Virus record (IMG/VR): IMGVR_UViG_3300045135_000973
Span: 1 to 22,806 of that record
DNA: 22,806 nt
Reading direction: 5' to 3' (one strand)
Source: a virus
Of this stretch, positions 5,723 through 13,015 are shown one piece after another. The translations under genes were made by a program, and so were the position numbers. How positions within the stretch are numbered: the first letter of the stretch is position 1; each line of letters begins with the position of its first letter. Under the pieces are notes generated by a model. The model saw only the letters and a program-made list of their open reading frames with translations. It was not told the DNA's origin and did no database searches.

Positions 5723-6351
5723 TTTTACGCATTAAGAATTGGGCTAAGTTCCAACACTACTCAAATCGGCACAGTATGCCGTGGATAAAACTTCACAAAT
5801 CTTTACTCGATGACCGCAAGTTTATGTGCTTGCCAGATGATAGCAAGTGGCTAGCAATTCAGCTCTGGTTGCTAGCAAGTGAGGGCGATGAAAAGGGTCA
5901 AATTGACTGCGATATGGAAGATTTAGCCTTCCGCACCCGTAAAAATTTGCGGTCTTTAGAGGGTCAACTTAACTTGCTGATTGAAAAGGGTTTTATTGAA
6001 AATGCTAGCACGATGCTAGCAGACTGCAAGCAAGAGGCTAGCCTAGATAAGATAAGAGAAGATAATAATATATCCGCAAATGCGGTCGCATCCGCTTCCG
6101 CATCTGACGGGTTTGTGGATTTCTGGGAAAAGTATCCCCGCAAGAAAGACAAGAAGGCAGCACAAAGAGCTTGGTCAAAACTCTCCAAGAAAAGCCGTGA
6201 GCTTGCGTTGTCAGATATTCTTACCCGCTTTGACGGCAAAGATGTAAATTACCTGCCCTATCCTGCCACCTACCTAAACGGTGCTCGTTGGGAAGATGAG
6301 CCAGATGGCAGCGTTAGTGAGTTTCAGGATATGTTGAGAGGGGGAATCTGA
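5719..6351 (+). CDS. Replisome organiser / helicase-loader-like replication protein
   Basis: This is a 210-residue protein. The N-terminal half (about 10-95) looks like a winged-helix DNA-binding domain as in phage replication initiators (WIKLHKSLLDDRKFMCL, WLAIQLWLLAS, DLAFRTRKNLRSLEGQL). An Ala/Ser linker (about 118-130) follows, then a C-terminal module FWEKYPRKKDKKAAQRAW (135-152) and YPATYLNGARWEDE (181-194), which I know from many phage replication proteins of the lambda O / DnaD-associated type. Start GTG 5719 overlaps the upstream TGA. It likely binds the origin and passes the helicase encoded immediately downstream onto DNA. No obvious origin iterons were seen inside the gene. Confidence 0.75.
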   Translation: MILRIKNWAKFQHYSNRHSMPWIKLHKSLLDDRKFMCLPDDSKWLAIQLWLLASEGDEKGQIDCDMEDLAFRTRKNLRSLEGQLNLLIEKGFIENASTMLADCKQEASLDKIREDNNISANAVASASASDGFVDFWEKYPRKKDKKAAQRAWSKLSKKSRELALSDILTRFDGKDVNYLPYPATYLNGARWEDEPDGSVSEFQDMLRGGI

Positions 6352-7301
6352 TGACTGAGATAGACGAAGATATTGACTTGCTTGCGTACTTACGGGAACA
6401 CCAAAGCCGTGAAGTGGCGCAGCACATTGAGAAATTCAGCGACAACTGGGAAGATGTTTACGAATACCTCATTAACGGCTCAAAACTATCTGGCGATACG
6501 ATGCCGTGGGCTAAAACCCATGACCAGTTCCGCTTCCGTCCACAAGAGCTGACCATCTGGGCGGGTGTGAACGGTAACGGTAAATCTCTAGTGATGAGCC
6601 AGTGTGCGCTTTGGTTTACGGGCAAGACGGTCATTGCGTCAATGGAAATGCCTACTAAGACCACCAAGAGCCGGATTATTCGTCAGGCTTGCGGCGGCAC
6701 TAATCCGTCCAAGCAGTACGTCAAAGCCACGATGGAGTCACTGGACGAGAAAATCTACCTGTTTAACCGCGTTGGCAAGGTCAGCAGTGACGAGGTGAGA
6801 GGGCTGATTATCTATGCCGCAGAGGTGCTAGGGGTGAGTCATGTGATGATTGACTCGCTAGTGAAGTGCGGCATGGGAGTCGATGACTACAACGCTCAAC
6901 GTGATTTCGTATCTGAGCTGTCTGAGTACGCCAAAGAGTTCAACGTCCATATTCACCTTGTCGTCCACATGAGGAAGGGTCAGAGTGAGGCTGCTATTCC
7001 TGACAAGTTTGACGTGAAGGGAGCCGGTGAAATTACTGACTTGACGGATAACCTGCTTATCGTGGCGAGAAACACAAAGAAAGAAAAGATTATGGAAGAT
7101 GGCACAGAGGCAGAAATGCAAAAAATGCACCCTCAGCCTGATTGCTTCATCCGAGTGGCAAAGAATCGTCACGGAGAATGGGATGGCAGATTGAATTTCT
7201 GGTGGCATGAGGAATCCCTGCAATGGATAACTCGCCAAAACGCAGGGGCTATGCCTTACCCTGCGCCTAAGCAGCAATGGTCACGAAATCAGATAAATTG
7301 A
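6351..7301 (+). CDS. DnaB-like replicative helicase (RecA-fold)
   Basis: This 316-residue protein corresponds to the C-terminal motor domain of DnaB/T7 gp4-type helicases, without a full DnaB N-terminal domain. It has Walker A GVNGNGKS (72-79), the DnaB-type SMEMP motif with the likely catalytic Glu99 (97-101), Walker B HVMIDSL (164-170), and a C-terminal VKGAGEITDLTDNLLIVARN segment matching the DNA-loop/arginine-finger region. It would form a hexamer that unwinds DNA 5'-3' at the fork. The start TGATG overlaps the replication-protein stop, and GAGAGGGGGA gives a strong SD. It closes the replication block and is followed by a new promoter. Confidence 0.88.
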   Translation: MTEIDEDIDLLAYLREHQSREVAQHIEKFSDNWEDVYEYLINGSKLSGDTMPWAKTHDQFRFRPQELTIWAGVNGNGKSLVMSQCALWFTGKTVIASMEMPTKTTKSRIIRQACGGTNPSKQYVKATMESLDEKIYLFNRVGKVSSDEVRGLIIYAAEVLGVSHVMIDSLVKCGMGVDDYNAQRDFVSELSEYAKEFNVHIHLVVHMRKGQSEAAIPDKFDVKGAGEITDLTDNLLIVARNTKKEKIMEDGTEAEMQKMHPQPDCFIRVAKNRHGEWDGRLNFWWHEESLQWITRQNAGAMPYPAPKQQWSRNQIN

Positions 7302-7320
7302 AAAATAATGTAAAAAAGTG

Positions 7321-7349
7321 TTGACGAGTAAACTAACATATCGTATATT
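7321..7349 (+). promoter_or_regulatory. Sigma70-type promoter
   Basis: TTGACG (7321-7326) and TATATT (7344-7349) are 17 bases apart in an A/T-rich gap between the helicase gene and ATG 7387. The upstream A-run, GTG and TTGACGAGTA nearly repeat the 3294 promoter. It should drive the small genes from 7387 through 8182 and the RNA region up to the terminator at 8380. Confidence 0.75.
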
Positions 7350-7386
7350 TAATACTCCAAAACAACTAAACAACAGGAAAACAGAG

Positions 7387-7737
7387 ATGAAAATTACTTA
7401 CGCATACATTGAAGAAAATCTTTTCAACTTAGGTCAGTCTGCTGATGGTCACGCTATCGATGGCTTGCGCTACACAGTCGTTGTTAAGACTGCAAATGGT
7501 CGCCGCTTTGCTCACAGCTTTGATGTGCAGCAGTCGCTTGAGTGGGATGAAGATGTTCACACAATCGTTCAGTGGGATGACGCTGACATGGAAAAGCTAG
7601 ATGCTTTGAAAGAGCGTGTAAACAAAGCCGGCTCAATCAATCCTGATAACGGTCACTGGGTAGAGATTGAGCCACAATACGGCACTAAAGCGTGGCTAGA
7701 TTACGAAGTATCAGAAAATTCGTTTTACGCAGCATAA
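7387..7737 (+). CDS. Hypothetical acidic phage protein
   Basis: This is a 116-residue protein. It begins MKITYAYIEENLFNLGQS and has YTVVVKTANGRRFAHSFD and an acidic, tryptophan-containing C-terminal half (WDDADMEKLDAL, WVEIEPQYGTKAWLDYE). No family is recognised; the mix suggests a small alpha/beta fold. ATG 7387 is used because the in-frame upstream extension would run through the promoter; ACAGG (7374-7378) is a modest SD. It is the first gene of the transcript from the 7321 promoter. Confidence 0.65.
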   Translation: MKITYAYIEENLFNLGQSADGHAIDGLRYTVVVKTANGRRFAHSFDVQQSLEWDEDVHTIVQWDDADMEKLDALKERVNKAGSINPDNGHWVEIEPQYGTKAWLDYEVSENSFYAA

Positions 7738-7744
7738 TTTCAAC

Positions 7745-7759
7745 GGGGGCTTAGCCCCC
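7745..7759 (+). other. Perfect GC-rich hairpin between small genes
   Basis: GGGGGC (7745-7750), loop TTA, GCCCCC (7754-7759): a six-pair stem just after the stop of the 7387 gene. It is not followed by T residues, so it is more likely an RNA-stability or processing element than a full terminator. An AGGGG ribosome-binding site for the next gene follows at 7767-7771. Confidence 0.55.
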
Positions 7760-7778
7760 ACACATAGGGGTCAAGACT

Positions 7779-8090
7779 ATGAGCATTAACACTTTCTACC
7801 GCGAGCAGCTAGTTGAGCGTATGTACGATGACGGCACATACGAGGAGAAGAAAGCCGAAGCATTTGACTTCATCATGGACAACAAAGACCGCAAGGATTG
7901 GATTAACGATGCGCTACTGACTAAGTTGGCTGAGGATTACGACCTAACCCACGCTGTACGCAAGTTCACCGATGAGCAGAAGCTAGAAGTATTCTCTACC
8001 TTGCTTGAGTTTGCCGGTGAGCTGCTTGATGACGAAACTGACAACTTGGCGCACAGTGAGATTGTGTGCATGGCAGAGGACGGTGAGTGA
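7779..8090 (+). CDS. Hypothetical acidic phage protein
   Basis: This is a 103-residue, mostly helical, strongly acidic protein (MSINTFYREQLVERMYDDG, WINDALLTKLAEDYDL, ELLDDETDNLAHSE). No family is recognised. AGGGGTC at good spacing supports ATG 7779. The stop overlaps the ATG of a tiny membrane ORF (TGATG), so the two are probably translated together. The high acidity recalls DNA-mimic or antirestriction small proteins, but no specific motif supports that. Confidence 0.6.
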   Translation: MSINTFYREQLVERMYDDGTYEEKKAEAFDFIMDNKDRKDWINDALLTKLAEDYDLTHAVRKFTDEQKLEVFSTLLEFAGELLDDETDNLAHSEIVCMAEDGE

Positions 8091-8182
8091 TGGCAGTTCG
8101 TTTCGTAAAATACTTTATCTCAGGCATGACAATGGCTTTAGTGGCAATCATATTTGCTGAAGCATTTGTCCGAGCTTTCTGA
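8090..8182 (+). CDS. 30-residue single-pass membrane peptide
   Basis: ATG 8090 lies in a TGATG overlap with the preceding stop, and GGTGAG upstream can serve as SD. The product begins MAVRFVKYF and continues as a hydrophobic helix (ISGMTMALVAIIFAEAFV) ending RAF: basic residues before the helix, then one membrane segment. It resembles the membrane segment encoded near 110-187 in size, position in the operon and the VRF start. It could be a small membrane regulator or superinfection factor. The ORF is short, so chance cannot be excluded, but coupling and composition support it. Confidence 0.5.
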   Translation: MAVRFVKYFISGMTMALVAIIFAEAFVRAF

Positions 8183-8379
8183 TACAGTAGAAAAATACAG
8201 GTATAGGTAAATCTAGCCGAGATGCGTACAGGAGTCGCCAGACCCTAACAAGCATCGCTGAGTTGTAGTTGGCGCTTTAACTCCTACGGCACTATCTGTA
8301 ATCTGGCACTTATCAGAGTCATCTGATGTTTTCCTAAGGGTGGATTTAACGGTCGCTCCAACTACCGTAAATTCAATTA
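8183..8379 (+). other. Non-coding region rich in inverted repeats, upstream of terminase
   Basis: About 200 bases carry no convincing ORF on either strand. Visible pairings are GATGC (8221-8225) with GCATC (8252-8256); GGAGTCGCCA (8231-8240) with TGGCG (8270-8274) plus ACTCC (8280-8284), across a CTTTA bulge; GTAGTTGG (8265-8272) with CCAACTAC (8358-8365); and ATCAGA (8312-8317) with TCTGAT (8322-8327) around GTCA, followed by GTTTT. The first two pairings interleave as in a pseudoknot, and the second and third are mutually exclusive. The position directly before terS also suits a cos/pac packaging site. No tRNA fold was found. Confidence 0.5.
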
Positions 8380-8409
8380 AGCCTCTGGCATTGCTAGGGG
8401 CTTTTTTTT
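8380..8409 (+). terminator. Intrinsic terminator before the packaging genes
   Basis: AGCCTCTGGC (8380-8389), loop ATT, GCTAGGGGCT (8393-8402) forms a ten-pair stem with two G-T pairs, followed by T8 (8402-8409). It separates the early/RNA transcript from the late terminase-head operon. Confidence 0.85.
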
Positions 8410-8460
8410 GCTACAATATTGCCGTATAAACCTATTTAGGTTGTTTTTAGGGTATTGGTC

Positions 8461-8811
8461 ATGTCTGAGCAGCACATCAACGAAAGACGCGATTTAACGG
8501 AACAAGAGTATGCTGACGTTCAAGAGTTAGCTGCCTACATGACACAGGTTCAAATCGCTGATTATCTTGGGATTACGGACAGGTGCTTCCGAAAAATTAT
8601 GGAGCGCGACCCAAAAGCACGTTCCGCGTATAAAAAGGGCAGGGCTTTAGCACACAAGAAAGTCGCCAATTCTCTGATAGCACAAGCCAATGACGGCAAC
8701 ACCGCAGCAGCCATCTTCTACCTGAAAACTCAGCAGGGATGGAAAGAGGAAACTCAAGCGACTATCGACTTGCCACAGCTCAAGATAGTGTCACCGAATG
8801 CAACTGAGTGA
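8461..8811 (+). CDS. terS: Terminase small subunit
   Basis: This is a 116-residue protein. The N-terminal half has a helix-turn-helix (QVQIADYLGITDRCFRKIMERDP) for recognising the packaging site. The C-terminal half has the TerS signature AHKKVANSLIAQANDGNTAAAIFYLKTQQGWKEE, an oligomerisation helix pair ending in the typical FYLK-x-QGWKE. ATG 8461 is preferred to an in-frame TTG at 8455; AGGG (8449-8452) is the SD. It overlaps terL by 14 bases. It would bind cos or pac DNA and deliver it to TerL. The inverted-repeat region just upstream is a natural candidate site. Confidence 0.85.
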   Translation: MSEQHINERRDLTEQEYADVQELAAYMTQVQIADYLGITDRCFRKIMERDPKARSAYKKGRALAHKKVANSLIAQANDGNTAAAIFYLKTQQGWKEETQATIDLPQLKIVSPNATE

Positions 8812-10030
8812 ACTGACTCAGCCACAAGCTGACATATTCCACGATGACTCAAGATTCCGAGTAGTTGTCGCAGGACGTAGATTCGGCAAAACCTTCCTCT
8901 CAACGGCAGAACTACTCAAAGCAGCACTATCCGGCAGAGATAAAAACGTCTGGTACGTTGCCCCAACCTACAAGGCAGCTAAAGAAATTGCTTGGGATAT
9001 GCTGAAGAAGCTAATACCTGAGAGCTATATCGCCAAGAGTCACGAAACCGAGCTGACCATCAAACTGCATAATGGCTCACTCATTTCCCTCAAAGGAGCT
9101 GAACACGGTGGTCAAGCCTTACGGGGCAGAAGTTTAGACATGGTGGTCTGTGACGAATATGCCGACATGAAGCCTGAAACGTGGAATGAGGTACTACGCC
9201 CATCACTGGCAGACAGGCACACTGAGGATAATCCGACCAGAGCGTTATTCATCGGCACACCGAAAGGACGTAACCACTTCTACGACCTCTGGACACAAGA
9301 CTTACCCGATTGGGCAAGCTACCAGTACACAACGCTAGATGGTGGCAACGTATCGTCTGAGGAAGTTGAGGCAGCTAGACGGGATTTAGACGAGCGCACC
9401 TTCAACCAAGAGTTCTGTGCCAGATTCGTCAACTATGCCGGAATCATCTACTACAACTTTGACCGCAAAGAGTCGATTAAGACTGTGGCAGATGATGGCG
9501 AGATATTGCATATCGGCATGGACTTCAACTTAGACCCAATGAGTGCTGTGGTTGCTCAACACACTAACGGCAATCTGAACATACTCGATGAGGTCGTCAT
9601 TTACGGCTCAAATACAGACGAGATGGTGGACGAGCTGAAACAGCGTTATCCGAATCGCAGGATGGTTATCTACCCTGACCCTGCCTGTCGCCAACGCAAA
9701 ACCTCAGCCGGTGGACGCACAGATTTGAGCATCTTGCAAAACGCAGGGTTTGCAGTGAAGGTAAGAGAGCGTCATACTTCCATCCGTGACCGTATAAACT
9801 CGGTCAACGCTCGCTTGAAAACGACTGACGATAAACGACATTTATTCGTAGACCCGAAGTGCAAGCAAGTGATTAAGTCGCTAGAGCGACAAACGTACAA
9901 AGAGGGTACTAGCCAACCCGATAAGGATTCTGGCTATGACCACATGAATGACGCATTGGGCTACTTGGTTGATTACTTGTACCCAATCAAGAGATTACAC
10001 GATACGCCACAACCGACTAGGTGGAGCTAA
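8798..10030 (+). CDS. terL: Terminase large subunit (ATPase/nuclease)
   Basis: This 410-residue packaging motor has Walker A AGRRFGKT (25-32), Walker B LDMVVCDE (113-120) with catalytic Glu120, and coupling motif FIGTPKG (151-157). It also carries a C-terminal RNase H-like nuclease with first acidic residue in HIGMDFNLDP (D242) and last in GYDHMNDALGY (D381/D385). It translocates DNA into the prohead through the portal encoded next and cuts the concatemer. The length is usual for compact siphovirus TerL proteins. ATG 8798 lies inside the terS 3' end. The stop overlaps the portal ATG (TAATG). Confidence 0.95.
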   Translation: MQLSELTQPQADIFHDDSRFRVVVAGRRFGKTFLSTAELLKAALSGRDKNVWYVAPTYKAAKEIAWDMLKKLIPESYIAKSHETELTIKLHNGSLISLKGAEHGGQALRGRSLDMVVCDEYADMKPETWNEVLRPSLADRHTEDNPTRALFIGTPKGRNHFYDLWTQDLPDWASYQYTTLDGGNVSSEEVEAARRDLDERTFNQEFCARFVNYAGIIYYNFDRKESIKTVADDGEILHIGMDFNLDPMSAVVAQHTNGNLNILDEVVIYGSNTDEMVDELKQRYPNRRMVIYPDPACRQRKTSAGGRTDLSILQNAGFAVKVRERHTSIRDRINSVNARLKTTDDKRHLFVDPKCKQVIKSLERQTYKEGTSQPDKDSGYDHMNDALGYLVDYLYPIKRLHDTPQPTRWS

Positions 10031-11400
10031 TGGATACAATCACTTCTACTCATCCTGACTATCTGGACAATGAGAGCAAATGGGAGTTCTACCTACGCTC
10101 ATATCTTGGTGGTGACGATTACCGTGACGGTGAATATTTGGTTAAGTACCTGAACGAATCTACCGAAGATTACGGCAGACGCATTAACCTCACCCCTATC
10201 GACAACCACTGTGCAAACGTAGTCCACATCTACTCTAGCTTCCTGTGGAAAAACTCACCTATCCGTAACTACAACTCACTAGAGGGCGACCCAGTATTAG
10301 AGCCTATGATGCGTGACACTGACTTAGATGGTCAGTCGTTAGACACGTTTATGAAAGAGGCTCAGATTTGGTCATCTGTTTACGGTCACTGTTGGATTAT
10401 AGTGGACAAGCCTAAATCCAATGCCGGTACTCGCGCTGAGGAGCTAGAGCAACAGATTCGTCCTTACTTCAACCTCTACACCCCCGAGAACGTGTTTGAT
10501 TGGAAGTATGAGCGCAGTGAATCAGGTCGTCACCGCTTAACCTATCTCAAGCTGCGCGAGTCTATCGTCAAGGTAAATGCTACCGAAACCATCGCTTACT
10601 TCCGTGAGTGGACTGAAGAAACCGTTAAGCTGATTGAGGTACATGGCAAGAATGAGAGCGTGGTTGAAGAAATGGATAACCCGATTGGCGTTATTCCCGC
10701 TGTTTATCTTCCTGCCGCTCGCACTGTTACTCGCGGGATTGGTAAGTCTGACATTGCAGACATATCTATCATGCAGAAAGCGATTTATAACGAATTATCT
10801 GAGATAGAGCAGCTAATCCGCATCTCTAATCATCCGACACTGGTTAAGTCATTTGACACTGATGCCTCTGCCGGTGCAGGTGGTATCGTGAATATGCCTG
10901 ACGAGCTAGATGGCAACCTCAAGCCGTATATGCTCCAACCATCAGGCGCAAACCTACAGGCAGTTATGGAGTCTATTGCAAGCAAGACTGAATCTATCAA
11001 CCGCATGGCTCATCTAGGTGCTGTTCGTGGCACTGATGCTGTAAAGGCTTCCGGTATTGCATTGCAGACCGAGTTCCAACTGCTCAACGCTAAGTTAGCG
11101 GAGAAGGCTGACCTGCTAGAGAACGCTGAGGAGCAACTGTGGCGATACGTTGCCCTATGGCAAGGCAAGATGCCTGACGTAGAGGTTTTCTACCCAGATA
11201 GCTTCGATGTCCGCGATTACCCGAACGAGCTTCAATTCCTACAGCAAGCTCGCGCCTCTGGTGTCAACTCACCTACGTTCCAACGTGGTGTAGACAAGAT
11301 GATTGTTGACCTGATTCTCGATGACGAAGAATTGCAGAAAGCGTATGACGAGATTGATGCTGCCCGTCAACTAGGTGACTTCACTGCTCCGGCTGAGTAA
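10030..11400 (+). CDS. Portal protein
   Basis: This 456-residue protein sits directly after terL, the standard portal position. Features typical of portals are RRINLTPIDNHCANVVHIYSSFLWKNSP near the N terminus, GIGKSDIADISIMQKAIYNELSEIEQLIRI in the stem region, and a long C-terminal helix (LLENAEEQLWRYVALW) followed by an acidic tail. The family resembles DUF4055/SPP1-like portals, but the subfamily is uncertain. It would form a 12-subunit ring at one head vertex. ATG 10030 in a TAATG overlap, with GGAG just upstream, is chosen over a GTG at 10021. Confidence 0.85.
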   Translation: MDTITSTHPDYLDNESKWEFYLRSYLGGDDYRDGEYLVKYLNESTEDYGRRINLTPIDNHCANVVHIYSSFLWKNSPIRNYNSLEGDPVLEPMMRDTDLDGQSLDTFMKEAQIWSSVYGHCWIIVDKPKSNAGTRAEELEQQIRPYFNLYTPENVFDWKYERSESGRHRLTYLKLRESIVKVNATETIAYFREWTEETVKLIEVHGKNESVVEEMDNPIGVIPAVYLPAARTVTRGIGKSDIADISIMQKAIYNELSEIEQLIRISNHPTLVKSFDTDASAGAGGIVNMPDELDGNLKPYMLQPSGANLQAVMESIASKTESINRMAHLGAVRGTDAVKASGIALQTEFQLLNAKLAEKADLLENAEEQLWRYVALWQGKMPDVEVFYPDSFDVRDYPNELQFLQQARASGVNSPTFQRGVDKMIVDLILDDEELQKAYDEIDAARQLGDFTAPAE

Positions 11401-12284
11401 TGTCTGAACGTGACCATGAGCGTATTGTTGACCTGTTGGGTAGTACCCACGAGCAACGCCTACTCCGAAGCCTCAAGGACTTAGAGGAAAGGCTCGCTAC
11501 ACTGGTCATTCAAGCCCCTGAATCAGAGGGCAAACTGGCTGATACCGCATGGGCATTAAAGGCTAGAGCTGACATACAGCAGATATTTCGCGAAACCTTT
11601 CTGACCGAAGCTGATGTCAATATCCGTGACTACACCCAGATTGCCGAGTCTATGTCTGAGCTATTTGCTGAGTACAACGAAGTGTTTGGCGTAACGAATG
11701 ACGTTATAGGGCAACTACAGTCTGTATCGTTTCAGGGCTTCCAAGATATTGCCTCTACCTTTGCGGATGAGTTAGCTAACGAGCTATACCAAAACACGTT
11801 AGTGGGCAGACCACGCGATGAGGCTGTCAGAAATATCCGACAGAAGATTAACGGGGTCTACATGACATCAGACCAAGACGAGATTAATCGCTTGGTGGCT
11901 ATTGTTGAGGCAGGTGGTGAGGATGCTGAGGAAGCATTAGAAACCCTTCACCGGACGTATGCGGCTGACCGATTGGGTCGGAATATGCGCCGATATGCCT
12001 CACAGATGGTTTACGACTCAATCACCCAGTTTGACTCAGCTCTAGCGGTAACTGCCGGTCGTGAGATTGGGGCAACAAAGTGGAAATATTATGGCGGTGT
12101 AGTTCAGGATTCGCGTGATTGGTGCATAGCCCATGTGAATAAAACCTACACTGAAGATGAGATTCGCCAAGAATGGGATGAAAACGTCTGGACAGGTAAA
12201 GCTGCGGGCGACCCATTCATTGTGCGAGGCGGCTACAACTGCCGTCACCTCTGGCGACCCGCTTTTAGCTTGGAGCTAGATTAA
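11400..12284 (+). CDS. MuF / SPP1 gp7-like minor head protein
   Basis: This is a 294-residue protein. It has an N-terminal coiled, helical region and a C-terminal MuF-type domain (about 215-290): KWKYYGGVVQDSRDWCIAHVNK, then GGYNCRHLWRPAF, with paired cysteines and the terminal RH-x-W-RP signature. Such proteins bind the portal, enter the prohead in a few copies and may be ejected with DNA. No toxin domain is fused at the C terminus. It starts in a TAATG overlap with the portal gene. Confidence 0.85.
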   Translation: MSERDHERIVDLLGSTHEQRLLRSLKDLEERLATLVIQAPESEGKLADTAWALKARADIQQIFRETFLTEADVNIRDYTQIAESMSELFAEYNEVFGVTNDVIGQLQSVSFQGFQDIASTFADELANELYQNTLVGRPRDEAVRNIRQKINGVYMTSDQDEINRLVAIVEAGGEDAEEALETLHRTYAADRLGRNMRRYASQMVYDSITQFDSALAVTAGREIGATKWKYYGGVVQDSRDWCIAHVNKTYTEDEIRQEWDENVWTGKAAGDPFIVRGGYNCRHLWRPAFSLELD

Positions 12285-12312
12285 CTTTCACTCACTACGA
12301 GGTAACGCAGAC

Positions 12313-12978
12313 ATGAGCGATAACATGGAAAACACGGAAACAGAAGCAGTCGAAACTCAAGAAACTGAGCAGCCGACAGAAAAGATGTTCACCCAATCAG
12401 ACGTTGACCGCTTAATTGAGCAGCGTTTGGGTCGTGAACGTAAGAAATATGAGAAGCAGCTAGACGGCATTGACCTCAATGAGGCTAAGCAGCTACTCCA
12501 AGAGAAAGAAGCAGCCGAGCTAGAACGAGCCAAAGAGAAAGGTGAGTTTGAGAAGGTGCTTCAACAGCTTGCAGAGAAGAAAGACCAACAGATTAATCAG
12601 CTCAACTCTCGACTCCATGAGATTCAGGTTGACGGGTCACTACTGAAGGCAGCAAGCGCGAATAATGCGGTTCATCCTGAGCAGGTTGTACAACTACTCA
12701 AGAATCAGGTTAAACTCGCAGAAGATGGCAGTGTAGAGGTACTAGATACTACGGGTACAGTCCGCTATACTGACAACGGAACTCCAATGTCGGTTGAAGA
12801 TTTGGCAGCAGAGTTCCTTACTGCAAACCCTCATTTTGTCCGAGCTACCGTAGGTGGCACAGGCTCGCAGGGTGCAGCAGGTGGTTCTACACAGAAACCT
12901 ATGTCTGTGGCAGATATGCTTTCTAACTGGGAATCCGGTGGTAAGGCTGCGTTTGCCGCAATGACAGGCAAACGGTAA
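12313..12978 (+). CDS. Scaffolding protein
   Basis: This 221-residue, highly charged protein has a Glu/Thr-rich N terminus, a long coiled coil (about 50-110, rich in Glu, Lys and Gln), and a Gly/Ser-rich C-terminal tail ending AAFAAMTGKR. FTQSDVDRLIEQRLGRERKKYE is the common opening of phage scaffold proteins. It would guide capsid assembly and leave the head before DNA packaging. It sits between the minor head and major capsid genes as expected, and has a GAGGTAA SD. Confidence 0.88.
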   Translation: MSDNMENTETEAVETQETEQPTEKMFTQSDVDRLIEQRLGRERKKYEKQLDGIDLNEAKQLLQEKEAAELERAKEKGEFEKVLQQLAEKKDQQINQLNSRLHEIQVDGSLLKAASANNAVHPEQVVQLLKNQVKLAEDGSVEVLDTTGTVRYTDNGTPMSVEDLAAEFLTANPHFVRATVGGTGSQGAAGGSTQKPMSVADMLSNWESGGKAAFAAMTGKR

Positions 12979-13015
12979 TTAAACTTATTGTTTGCAACGT
13001 TTCAGGAGATAACCA

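Noticed and set aside
6858-7277. 139-codon minus-strand ORF opposite the helicase gene
   Set aside because: It lies wholly opposite motif-bearing helicase sequence, has no SD or neighbours on that strand, and its product is cysteine/histidine-rich as expected of a shadow frame.
8208-8285. tRNA-like fold in the region before terS
   Set aside because: No acceptor/T-arm arrangement or T-loop consensus could be drawn, and the pairings found interleave in a way tRNAs do not.
8391-8430. Possible promoter for terS (TACAAT at 8412-8417, TATAAA at 8425-8430)
   Set aside because: The best -35 (TTGCTA, 8391-8396) lies in the terminator stem at only 15-base spacing, and the alternative has only a T-run. 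Too weak to list.
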